This document shows positions 8,404-16,145 of a stretch of DNA of 46,716 nt, piece by piece. Origin of the DNA: Planctomycetaceae bacterium (GTDB lineage Bacteria; Planctomycetota; Planctomycetia; Pirellulales; Pirellulaceae); assembly GCA_002862205.1 (NCBI GenBank), contig PKCN01000201.1, positions 1-46,716 of the forward strand, in the 5' to 3' direction. Numbering within the stretch: position 1 is the first letter of the stretch; each line of letters starts with the position of its first letter. Both the position numbers and the translations under genes were made by a program. The notes under the pieces are model-generated. The model saw nothing but the letters and a program-made list of their open reading frames with translations. It was not told the origin of the DNA and searched no databases.

Positions 8404-9585
8404 CTAGGCCGTTGCTGACAGTCCGGCTGCCGCTGCCAATGCTTCGGCCTTGTCAGTCTGTTCCCAAGTGAAACCATCACCTTCGCGACCGAAGTGACCG
8501 CCAGCAGTTGTTTGGCGGAATACGGGGCGTCGCAGTTCGAGGTGCTCGATGATTCCTCTGGGTGTCAGCGGGAAGTGTTCGCGAACCAATTCGCACAAGC
8601 GGACATCATCAATCTTGCCCGTTCCTTCAGAATCGACATGGACACTGACTGGCTCACTGACACCAATCGCATAGGCGAGTTGTACTTCGCACCGTTCGGC
8701 CAAGCCAGCTGCCACGATGTTCTTGGCAACGTAGCGAGCCATGTAAGCCGCGGAGCGATCAACTTTGGTCGAATCCTTGCCGCTGAATGCACCACCACCA
8801 TGACGGCCCCACCCGCCATAGGTGTCGACAATGATTTTTCGACCTGTCAAGCCACAGTCACCATGGGGGCCACCGACGACAAACTTGCCAGTCGGATTGA
8901 TATGATAATTGATATCACCTTTGTCCAGTTCGGCAGGTAGGGAAGGTTTGATTACCTGCTCGGTGATGAACGTCTTGATCTCGTCGTTGGACACATCAGG
9001 GCTGTGCTGTGCGCTGACAACCACTGTGTCGATGCGAACAGGAGTATTGCCTTCGTACTCGACTGTGACTTGACTTTTGTTGTCAGGACGCAGCCAATCC
9101 ACTTCCTTGTTGAACCGTGCCTCAGTGATTCGATTGATGATTCGATGGGAAAGAGCAATCGGTAGTGGCATCAATTCCGGAGTATCTTTGCACGCATAGC
9201 CGAACATCAGTCCTTGATCACCAGCACCAATTTCTTTTCCCGCCGCATCGTCAGAATCAACACCTTGAGCAATGTCAGGGCTTTGTGTGTCGAGCGAAAC
9301 CATCACGGCACAGGTGTCACCGCAGATTCCCATTTGATCGTCGGTGTATCCGACTTCGTTGATGACTTCACGCACGACATCGGAGTAGCTGACTCGGGCG
9401 TTGGTCGAGATTTCACCAGCGATGACTGCCATGCCAGTGGTTACCATCGTTTCGCATGCCACGCGACTGTTGGGATCCTGTTCCAGCAGTGCGTCAAGAA
9501 TTCCATCGGAAATGCGATCCGCCAATTTGTCAGGATGGCCCATGCTGACGGATTCACTAGTAAACAGATATCGAGCGTTGCTCAC
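8404..9585 (-). CDS. metK: S-adenosylmethionine synthase
   Basis: The enzyme makes S-adenosylmethionine from methionine and ATP in the cytoplasm. The signatures are unmistakable: [21 protein letters not shown] at the N-terminus, [12 protein letters not shown] in the middle, and [19 protein letters not shown] for the phosphate-binding region. The length (393 residues) fits the bacterial family. GTG 9585 is preferred over TTG 9600. It gives the family-like start [12 protein letters not shown] and is preceded at about 8 bases by GGAGAA, while TTG 9600 lacks a good ribosome site. No known SAM riboswitch was recognised upstream. It is the first gene of a two-gene unit with a metallophosphoesterase, and is divergent from the VWA gene at 9748. 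Confidence 0.97.
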   Translation of the reverse strand: MSNARYLFTSESVSMGHPDKLADRISDGILDALLEQDPNSRVACETMVTTGMAVIAGEISTNARVSYSDVVREVINEVGYTDDQMGICGDTCAVMVSLDTQSPDIAQGVDSDDAAGKEIGAGDQGLMFGYACKDTPELMPLPIALSHRIINRITEARFNKEVDWLRPDNKSQVTVEYEGNTPVRIDTVVVSAQHSPDVSNDEIKTFITEQVIKPSLPAELDKGDINYHINPTGKFVVGGPHGDCGLTGRKIIVDTYGGWGRHGGGAFSGKDSTKVDRSAAYMARYVAKNIVAAGLAERCEVQLAYAIGVSEPVSVHVDSEGTGKIDDVRLCELVREHFPLTPRGIIEHLELRRPVFRQTTAGGHFGREGDGFTWEQTDKAEALAAAAGLSATA

Positions 9586-9747
9586 GACGGGATTCTCCAA
9601 GCTCTGCCACCACGGGGGTGGAATTGGTTTCTGAAATTTGTACGGTCATAAATTAGTTGGCAAATGGCCTCCTGAGAAGCGTCCTCATTGAATTGTTTAC
9701 TGACAACAGCGCACTTTTCGAGGAAATGGGGTAGAACAAAGGGTGCC

Positions 9748-10815
9748 ATGGAACCGCTTGAAACCTCACCGACACCCACCATGAACGCTGAATTAGCGGA
9801 AATGGTCCCTCCTGAACGGACAGGATCTGCCTTGCTGATGTCGGTCATCCTGCATGTCATCCTCTTCACCGCTTTGGGCCTGGTTTGGTCGCAAACGCCT
9901 CGAGGGACGGACGCCATGAAAGATCGACCCGTGGGTATCGCGTTGGTCCACCGTCTGCCAGACCGCGATCGGTATCAGGAAATCAAGGAGGTTGTTGAAC
10001 CACAAAAGGATGTCACCAACGAGATGGCAACAAGCTCAGCGGCCTCTTCGGCAGCGCCACCTGCTGAACTGTCCCTGCCTCTGGATTTGCCCGGCGTACT
10101 CGAATCGATGCAGTCGACTCCCAAGCCAGTTTCCGGCGATGGTTTGGCTGGGCAGACTGACTTGTCGGGAGACGCATTTTCGACGGGGACAGGGGTTCAG
10201 AGTGCGAAAGACTCGGCCGAGGCCACCACCATGGTGTTTGGAGTATCCGGCAGTGGTTCACGGTTTGTCTATGTGTTTGATCGCTCGGATAGCATGAATG
10301 GTTTTGGGGGCAAGCCGTTAAGGGCTGCCAAGTCTGAATTGATCCGCAGCCTCAGAACACTCACGGATCGACAAAGTTTCCAGTTGATTTTCTACAACGA
10401 GAAACCCAAGGCCTTTCGACTCAGTGGGGTGCCTGATCAATTGTTTTCCGGCGAGAAATCCTATGTCGCTCTTGCAGAGAATTACATTCGCTCGATTTCC
10501 GCATTTGGTGGCACCGAGCATGAGTCCGCTTTGAAGATGGCCTTACGGATGTCACCCGATGTCGTGTTTTTTTTGACGGATGCCCGAATACCCCGCTTGT
10601 CGGGCAGTGAACTGCGAGAGATCAAAAATCTCGCAGATGCTAGTGGAGCAACCATTCACACCATCGAGTTTGGTGCAGAAGCAGCGGCGCCGGTTGATAC
10701 GTTTCTGCGAGATCTAGCCATGCAGAATCGAGGGCAGTATCAATATGTGGATATTCGCAGGTTAGGCACCGTTGCTCCCAATTCTGAAACTGAACCGGTT
10801 CCGGATGCGCCATGA
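9748..10815 (+). CDS. Membrane-anchored von Willebrand factor A domain protein
   Basis: The 355-residue product has a cytoplasmic N-terminus, one membrane segment at about residues 29-47 (LLMSVILHVILFTALGLVW), and a long Ala/Ser/Pro-rich linker to about 165. A VWA domain follows, with an intact metal-ion-dependent adhesion site: DRSDS at 178-182, the threonine in FGGTEHES, and the aspartate in FFLTDA. The topology places the VWA domain outside the membrane, where it could bind a protein partner in a metal-dependent way. ATG 9748 follows AAAGGGTG; an upstream frame from 9688 adds 20 residues without domain content. Its stop overlaps the start of the next gene (ATGA), so the two products probably act together. 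Confidence 0.82.
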   Translation: MEPLETSPTPTMNAELAEMVPPERTGSALLMSVILHVILFTALGLVWSQTPRGTDAMKDRPVGIALVHRLPDRDRYQEIKEVVEPQKDVTNEMATSSAASSAAPPAELSLPLDLPGVLESMQSTPKPVSGDGLAGQTDLSGDAFSTGTGVQSAKDSAEATTMVFGVSGSGSRFVYVFDRSDSMNGFGGKPLRAAKSELIRSLRTLTDRQSFQLIFYNEKPKAFRLSGVPDQLFSGEKSYVALAENYIRSISAFGGTEHESALKMALRMSPDVVFFLTDARIPRLSGSELREIKNLADASGATIHTIEFGAEAAAPVDTFLRDLAMQNRGQYQYVDIRRLGTVAPNSETEPVPDAP

Positions 10816-11813
10816 TTTCAATCAAGAAGAATGTGAAGTTTAGGCAAGAGTTTTCGGGCGTGTTTTTGTTTGTGATACCACAACATTTGTGTTGCAGGTC
10901 TCAGGCAATTTTTTTGCTTTGCGTGGCTTTCCTGTTGATTACTTTTGATGAGTTGGGGGCCGCCGATCGCATTTGGTTGGAACCGGCACCACGCACGGTA
11001 GCGGAGGGAGATTGGTTTCCGCGCAACATCGAGGTTTTGTCTGGACGTGTTGTCGCTTTGGATGCGGAACAGTTTCGCGTGGTACGTGACGGGCAGGTTG
11101 CGGAAACCGTGACTTCGGCAGCACGCGTGCTATGGATAGAACCAGATCAGGTTTCTGATCTCGAAAGAGAGATGATCAATCGCTTCAAACAGGGAGACTA
11201 CGCGGAGTCTCTCTCCGGCTTGCCGGATGCACTAAAAAATCGTCCGCCGGTCTGGCGCCAACAATGGCTTACGATGCTGTCAGCAAACAGCGCCTGGAAG
11301 GTTGGCAGACCCACGATCGCTCTGGAACTGGTAGGGCAATTGGATCGTCGACCGCTGCCAGCGATGGTACTCGCCTGGCTTCCCATTGCATGGGAAAATC
11401 GTGCCCAACCTGCGGCGGTGGTGCAGTCCGCGAAACAAAGGGTACAGGATTCGTCTGCCGCGGTACGGTTGGTGGCAGCAAGTTGGTTGCTGTCGTCAGC
11501 AGATCGTAATCAGGGCCTGCAAATCATCAATGAGTTGGTAGAAGATCCCGGCACATCCAAAGCGATTTCCCAGCTCGCCAAAATATTGTCATGGCGAGTG
11601 ATTCCTCCACCTCAGGTTGGGTCGTTACGCACTACTTGGGAGAAGCAAATTGATGCTTTACCGCTGGCGGTTCAGACAGGACCAACCCGTTTGCTGATGG
11701 ATAAATTGCGAGCCTCGGGGCGGGCAGAGGAAGCCAAACGCTTGCAGTTGTCATTGGAATTGACCCCGGTTTATGGACTCAAACAGGTGGTTCCTGTGCG
11801 GGCCAATCAGTGA
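10812..11813 (+). CDS. Exported protein of unknown function, coupled to the VWA gene
   Basis: The 333-residue product has a hydrophobic stretch at about residues 32-46 (AIFLLCVAFLLITFD), ending near GAADRIW and consistent with a late signal sequence or membrane anchor. Residues about 50-115 form a beta-rich module (RNIEVLSGRVVALDAEQFRVVRDGQ). The rest is helical and repeat-like (SLSGLPDALKNRPP..., TIALELVGQLDRRPLPAMVLAWLP), resembling TPR-type solenoids without clear consensus. It overlaps the VWA gene by 4 bases (ATGA), which indicates translational coupling and likely a shared envelope complex. No enzymatic motif was seen. Confidence 0.78.
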   Translation: MISIKKNVKFRQEFSGVFLFVIPQHLCCRSQAIFLLCVAFLLITFDELGAADRIWLEPAPRTVAEGDWFPRNIEVLSGRVVALDAEQFRVVRDGQVAETVTSAARVLWIEPDQVSDLEREMINRFKQGDYAESLSGLPDALKNRPPVWRQQWLTMLSANSAWKVGRPTIALELVGQLDRRPLPAMVLAWLPIAWENRAQPAAVVQSAKQRVQDSSAAVRLVAASWLLSSADRNQGLQIINELVEDPGTSKAISQLAKILSWRVIPPPQVGSLRTTWEKQIDALPLAVQTGPTRLLMDKLRASGRAEEAKRLQLSLELTPVYGLKQVVPVRANQ

Positions 11814-12014
11814 AGGATGCCGACGTGATGTGCTGCCCAAACCGACTCATGGGTGGCGTGCCGCACGTGACTGGTTTCGTGACCAGGCATGTTCTTTGCG
11901 ACCTGACGCGTTCTGTTTGGCACCATCAGATGCTCGATCGCGTGAGCCCGATGGTCGGTCCGTGAGCTGCACGGATCTTCGGGGTCGTGTTTGCGATTTT
12001 GTGTCGCGGGCGTG

Positions 12015-13148
12015 TCAGTTGTACAACGAGGGTCGACCCACCGGAGTGGTTGGCCGAGGCGCTTCCCAGACGCGAAATTCGGCCCAGACGGGAAGGTGAT
12101 CCGAAACCTGCAAAGCCTGATCACGGTTGAGCCCCAGATTGCGTTCCAAGTCATAGACTCCCCATCGACCGGTGTATTCCTGAGTCGCCTGCTCCTCAAA
12201 CAGGATGTTGTCATAAGCTTTATTTTTCCGCGTGTTGGTCGTTACACCGGTGACTGTCCAACGCATGCCCGGGATCTTTCCAAGTCTCCCCAACTGCTTT
12301 TCACTTGCATTCAGATCACCCAGCAGAATGACATCATCTTCGTCAGCCCGGGCTTGTTGCATGACCCGGAAAACATCGGCTAGAGCATCTACCTCTTCCG
12401 GGACTTCATCCGGATCGGTGTGGATATTGACCATCCAAAACGTAAATGCCTGACTTGGGGATTGAGTTCTTGCCCGGAATCGGGTGACGAACGGTTCCCG
12501 ATGCAATAGGTCATTGGGATCATTGACGGTGCCTACTGATGATGGATCATGTTCCACAGTGTTGGTGTTGAAGACATAAGTGTATTGTTCCTTACTGTTG
12601 CTTCGACCCAATCTGGGACCAATCACGAAATTGTATCGACTGCCATTGGCATTGACGGTGGCCACCAGATCAGGAATCACATTGTCCGCCTTGGCACGAA
12701 CCTCCTGTATCGCTACGAGATCGAATTGCCGAATGACATGTGCCAACTTTTCTTTCATGCCGGGCTTCGAGATTTTTGATTGCCCAAGCACCTGAATATT
12801 GAAGCTTGCGATCAATAGATTCCCGTTGCTCTGTCTGCCCGCAGCAACATTTGCACTGACCGTACCTTGTTGTTGGCCGTTCGCGGGTTGTCGCGCCGAA
12901 GCGAGTTGGCCGCTCACCGTCGATGCCCCATAGCTGCCAGGTGGTTGGGTGCTCAGCAGGCTGTTGGCCGAATTGTTTAGAAGTGTACCGCTGTCGGCCG
13001 CAACGCTTTCGCCCTTGGCGGTCAGCTTGGCGATCATGGGGCCAACAATTGGGATGTTGGGTTTCAGATAGCCAGTGATTCCACCACCCGAAATGCCGCT
13101 GAAGACCAGCCACATGAGCAACGAAAATTTGGATTTCCTGCGAGCCAT
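12015..13148 (-). CDS. Endonuclease/exonuclease/phosphatase (DNase I-like) family protein, exported or membrane-anchored
   Basis: The 377-residue protein has an N-terminal hydrophobic segment (residues 9-27) and a Ser/Gln/Gly-rich linker to about 108. An EEP domain follows with its catalytic residues visible: SFNIQV (N117), AIQEV (E149), NIHTD (H243), LLGDLNAS (D278, N280) and VSDHLPV (D350, H351). Family members cleave nucleic acids or phospho-substrates. The anchor implies action outside the cytoplasmic membrane, so nucleic-acid scavenging is plausible but inferred. It lies 45 bases downstream of the HEAT-repeat gene on the same strand and is likely cotranscribed. Its 3' end faces the convergent gene ending at 11813, with 201 bases between in which no strong terminator was seen. 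Confidence 0.88.
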   Translation of the reverse strand: MARRKSKFSLLMWLVFSGISGGGITGYLKPNIPIVGPMIAKLTAKGESVAADSGTLLNNSANSLLSTQPPGSYGASTVSGQLASARQPANGQQQGTVSANVAAGRQSNGNLLIASFNIQVLGQSKISKPGMKEKLAHVIRQFDLVAIQEVRAKADNVIPDLVATVNANGSRYNFVIGPRLGRSNSKEQYTYVFNTNTVEHDPSSVGTVNDPNDLLHREPFVTRFRARTQSPSQAFTFWMVNIHTDPDEVPEEVDALADVFRVMQQARADEDDVILLGDLNASEKQLGRLGKIPGMRWTVTGVTTNTRKNKAYDNILFEEQATQEYTGRWGVYDLERNLGLNRDQALQVSDHLPVWAEFRVWEAPRPTTPVGRPSLYN

Positions 13149-13193
13149 GCCAGGCCTCCATGCCCGTGATAGCGTTCTGCAATTTGACTTTTT

Positions 13194-13721
13194 TTACGCT
13201 TCTATCTGCTGCAATGCTTTCGTCGCTAAACGCGACAGTCTTGCCGCTTGTGAGGTCGCAGCGTTCTGCAATGCCAGCCTCGCTTGGGAGCAATCAGCGT
13301 GCATGCGACCAAGGCTCCATGCTGCTTTTTCCCGCAATGCCAAATCAGGGGATTGCTCCAACAGATCTGCAATGACAACCTGATGCTCAGCGGCATCCTC
13401 GCCTGCGCGACCTAATAAAGTGACTGCCCAATAGGCCGTCAGTGGTGCTTCGGATTGTGCCAGACTGGCGAGTGCGTCGATTGCCGAAGCAGGAGGTGGG
13501 CCCAGTTCTTCGAGTGCTGCTACCGCCCAGTGACTGATCTCTGCAGTATCACCACAGGCTGCAGTATCACCACAGGCTGCCGTGAGTTCACTCGCTGCGT
13601 AAGCAGCATCAGTTCCCTGTTGTGCAAGATATTCGGCGGCTTGGGCACGTTCACGTGGAGTTCCGCGCCTCAGTTGGTGAAGCGTTGAAGCGGCATTCAT
13701 CAGCGGGGGCTCATTCAACAT
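13194..13721 (-). CDS. HEAT-repeat protein
   Basis: From ATG 13721 the product is 175 residues, made of helical pairs typical of HEAT/PBS-lyase repeats (ERAQAAEYLAQQG, HWAVAALEELGPP, AYWAVTLLGRAGEDA, REKAAWSLGRM). Such solenoids usually bind protein partners. ATG 13721 overlaps the stop of the upstream frame (ATGTTGA). The same frame stays open to TTG 13829, which would add 36 Ser/Asn-rich residues; codon use in that stretch looks coding, so the gene may originally have been longer. An 18-base in-frame duplication lies at 13543-13578. The EEP gene follows 45 bases downstream. Confidence 0.75.
   Translation of the reverse strand: MLNEPPLMNAASTLHQLRRGTPRERAQAAEYLAQQGTDAAYAASELTAACGDTAACGDTAEISHWAVAALEELGPPPASAIDALASLAQSEAPLTAYWAVTLLGRAGEDAAEHQVVIADLLEQSPDLALREKAAWSLGRMHADCSQARLALQNAATSQAARLSRLATKALQQIEA
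13543..13578. repeat. Perfect 18-bp in-frame direct duplication
   Basis: Two identical adjacent copies of gcagtatcaccacaggct occupy 13543-13560 and 13561-13578 inside the HEAT-repeat gene. They add six residues (ACGDTA read twice) between two helices without breaking the frame. Perfect identity suggests a recent slippage event. Confidence 0.9.
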
Positions 13722-14058
13722 TTTGCTGTCATTGGGCGTTTTGCTCTCATTGAGCTCGGAAGCACTGAAATTTTGGCCAGATCGAGAGACATTGGATTGG
13801 TAAATAGTGGAATCTGGGATTTGCAACAAGATCCACCCACGGCAAATCCATCATTCGGACTGACTTTGATGAGTCCCTCACTGGGGATCTTTTGAGATTC
13901 AAGCAGGCCGGGAGCCAACTCATTGATTGCGTCAGCCTGCAGGGGGGGGCAAGGCCGCCAGAGGAGCCTTCTTCGATATTCGCGGCCGTTAATGCCTGTG
14001 GAATCTCCGCTTTGGCAATGACCGGTGTCGTGATTTCCACTGTCATGGTTGGAATCAC
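13715..14058 (-). pseudogene. Probable frameshifted reading frame upstream of the HEAT-repeat gene
   Basis: Two overlapping frames look coding in succession. From GTG 14058 one frame reads MIPTMTVEITTPVIAKAEIP and continues to GSSGGLAP at an 8-base C tract (minus strand; 13942-13949). After the tract that frame becomes Trp/Cys-rich and implausible, while the -1 frame continues as LQADAINELAPGLLESQK and onward to a stop at 13715. One extra C would join them. A second -1 step near 13826 would connect this frame to the extended N-terminus of the HEAT protein. Possible explanations are a decaying gene, homopolymer sequencing error or slippage. No family was recognised and no signal peptide was seen. 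Confidence 0.45.
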
Positions 14059-14291
14059 GTCTGGACTGATTTGGCCCCAACGTCTGATCTGCTAATCTGA
14101 CTCGCTTTCGGTCAAAGTCTTTCATCGTGTCGTTACGAGATGTCACCTTGAGGGCGATGAACTGGCATGGCGCAATCGTTTTCTGTTGGATCGTGTTCGT
14201 CGTGCTGATGGGGCGGTGTGGCTTCAGGGGTTTTGCTGCCAGCCTTGGATGGTTGCCAAAACCTGTACCGTATTCTTTTCAGGATTTTTCG

Positions 14292-14630
14292 ATGACGACG
14301 ATCTTTTCAAAAATCATTGCAGGTGAGATTCCTGCTGATGTTTTGTACGAGGATGACTTGTGCCTTGCATTTCGTGATATCAATCCGAGGGCACCTATCC
14401 ACTTTCTTGTGATCCCCAAAAAAGAAATCGTTTCACTGGCTGATCTGTCAGATGAAGATGAAGCGATTGTGGGACGCTGTGTGCTGGTTGCATCCAAGGT
14501 TGCGGAGGCTGAGGGTTTGAGTGGAGGTTATCGTCTCGTAGCGAATACACGCGAGGATGGTGGTCAGGAAGTGATGCATTTACATTTTCATATTCTGGGT
14601 GGTCGTAAACTCGACTGGCCACCGGGTTGA
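14292..14630 (+). CDS. HIT family protein (histidine triad nucleotide hydrolase, HinT-like)
   Basis: The 112-residue protein matches HinT-type purine nucleoside phosphoramidase in length and motifs. It starts MTTIFSKIIAGEIPADVLYEDD, continues with AFRDINPRAPIHFLVIPKK, and ends with the histidine triad HLHFHILGG. Family members hydrolyse nucleoside phosphoramidates such as aminoacyl-AMP in the cytoplasm. ATG 14292 is chosen because AGGA lies about 8 bases upstream and it gives the family N-terminus. The frame is open back to 14127 and includes a hydrophobic stretch, which is judged fortuitous. bioF follows about 50 bases downstream. Confidence 0.93.
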   Translation: MTTIFSKIIAGEIPADVLYEDDLCLAFRDINPRAPIHFLVIPKKEIVSLADLSDEDEAIVGRCVLVASKVAEAEGLSGGYRLVANTREDGGQEVMHLHFHILGGRKLDWPPG

Positions 14631-14679
14631 GTGACCTTGCAGTTCCTTTCATCCACTTCGTGTTATGTCCCGGTGTTTG

Positions 14680-15864
14680 ATGACCAACTTTGATTATTTA
14701 ACGCAACGCCAACAAAGCCTGCAAGAACATCAGCGTTTCCGAACGTTGATTCCGCGCGAGCTTGACGGGGTCCATCTGATTGAACCTGATGGACGGCGCT
14801 TACTGAATTTTGGGTCAAATGATTATCTCGGTTTAGCCATGCAGATGCGTGGTCATGACGGGAATCATGATGAGCAACCGTTGGTTGATGGTGATCTGGA
14901 TTTACGGACAACCGGCGGTAGTGCTGCCAGTGCATTATTGTCGGGTTGGACGAACCAACACCAGTGTTTGAGCGAGCAGATTGCTGAACTTGAGGAGACG
15001 GAAGCTGCTGTACTGTTTCCCTCTGGCTTTGCTGCGTGCAGTGGCGCAATCAGTGCATTAGCTGAGGCTGGAGATTTGATTTTGAGTGACGAGCTGAATC
15101 ATGCATCGTTAATCGATGGATGCCGACTGTCACGCGCGGATTGTGTGGTTTATCCGCATGGAGATTGGCGAAAGGTTGATCTTATCCTGCAGCAAAGACG
15201 CCAGCAGTATGATCGTGTTTGGATTGTGACAAATACTGTATTTGGGATGGACGGCCGCATCGCCCCTGTTGATCGTTTGCAGGTGATTGCTCAAAGGCAT
15301 GATGCCAGTGTGATTGCGGATGAAGCGCACGGTACAGGCGTGTTTGGAAACGACGGATCCGGTGTTTGCGATACATTCGGCGTGAAGGATCAGATAGCAA
15401 TCCGGATTGGCACATTGAGCAAGGCAATTGGCAGTCAGGGGGGGTTTGTGGCGGCGCCCCGCGTCGTCGTGGATCATTTGATTAATCATTGTCGACCTCT
15501 GATTTACAGCACCTCACTGACGCCAGCGGCAGTCACTGCGGCAGCGGCTGGAATCCGTGATATCCTTAGTCGACCTGGACGCCGAGAAAGAGTCCAGAAG
15601 CTGGCTCGCTATGTGCGGTCGGAACTTTCGATCGAGGCAGCGAGCGATTTGGAAGCGTCGGTACCAATCATTCCGGTGGTCATGGGCACGGACTCACGGG
15701 TGATCGAAGTTTCATCGCAGTTGGCAAAAAGCGGTTTTTACGTGCCAGCGATTCGGCCGCCGACCGTACCTGAGGGAACGGCCAGGTTGAGGATTTCGCT
15801 TTCGGCTGCTCATCGAAGTGAGATGATTGACGAGTTACTGACGGCGATTCGGGGACTCATGTAA
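14680..15864 (+). CDS. bioF: 8-amino-7-oxononanoate synthase (biotin biosynthesis)
   Basis: This PLP-dependent enzyme condenses pimeloyl-ACP or -CoA with alanine in biotin synthesis. The 394-residue product carries the family features: FGSNDYLGL at 44-52, RTTGGSAASALLSG, DELNHASLIDG, ADEAHGTGVFG (D214, H217), the PLP lysine in GTLSKAIGSQGG (K248), and RPPTVPEGTARLRISLS near the C-terminus. Glycine C-acetyltransferase is a close relative, but the RPPTVPEGTARLRI segment favours BioF. No other biotin gene is in the window. ATG 14680 or 14665 could be the start; neither has a strong ribosome site. Confidence 0.9.
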   Translation: MTNFDYLTQRQQSLQEHQRFRTLIPRELDGVHLIEPDGRRLLNFGSNDYLGLAMQMRGHDGNHDEQPLVDGDLDLRTTGGSAASALLSGWTNQHQCLSEQIAELEETEAAVLFPSGFAACSGAISALAEAGDLILSDELNHASLIDGCRLSRADCVVYPHGDWRKVDLILQQRRQQYDRVWIVTNTVFGMDGRIAPVDRLQVIAQRHDASVIADEAHGTGVFGNDGSGVCDTFGVKDQIAIRIGTLSKAIGSQGGFVAAPRVVVDHLINHCRPLIYSTSLTPAAVTAAAAGIRDILSRPGRRERVQKLARYVRSELSIEAASDLEASVPIIPVVMGTDSRVIEVSSQLAKSGFYVPAIRPPTVPEGTARLRISLSAAHRSEMIDELLTAIRGLM

Positions 15865-15958
15865 TCCGTACCGCACTTGTCGTAATACTTCGCATGTTGT
15901 GGTTTTTGCTTCGCAATGACGTATTTTCCGCGGATAATGGTGCTCAAATCAATTTCTC

Positions 15959-15996
15959 AATGATGCACAATTTCCACTAATAAGTGGTGCATTATT
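15959..15996. other. Long bulged hairpin upstream of the 2,102-residue protein gene
   Basis: The 281-base region between bioF and the next gene contains an inverted repeat with two stem blocks. The outer block AATGATGCA (15959-15967) pairs with TGCATTATT (15988-15996) with one G-U pair. The inner block CCACT pairs with AGTGG around a four-base AATA loop, and a six-base bulge lies on the 5' side. No T-run follows, so an RNA regulatory element or protein-binding site is as likely as a bioF terminator. Nothing else was identified between 15865 and 16145. Confidence 0.45.
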
Positions 15997-16145
15997 TCGT
16001 CGGCGGGCTGACGATTTTGTGACAGGTTTCCGTGGAGATGGACCTATCATCTGTTCGCGGAGCATCGCTGCATCTTGCGTGCATCGCTGCATATCACGTG
16101 TTCTTTCGTTCAATTTCCTGATTGCTCTTAGCGGAAATCATCGAC

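Noticed and set aside
9586-9747. Possible SAM riboswitch upstream of metK
   Set aside because: No SAM-I, SAM-II or SAM-IV type core could be recognised in the 162-base divergent spacer on the metK strand.
11814-12014. 108-codon plus-strand frame continuing past the exported protein gene
   Set aside because: It is an alternate frame spanning the convergent intergenic gap, rich in Arg/Cys/Ser and without a start site. The gap holds no convincing gene or hairpin.
14127-14291. N-terminal extension of the HIT protein with a hydrophobic segment
   Set aside because: HinT-type proteins are cytoplasmic and start at the MTTIFSKI equivalent. The ribosome site AGGA fits ATG 14292, so the hydrophobic upstream frame is probably chance.
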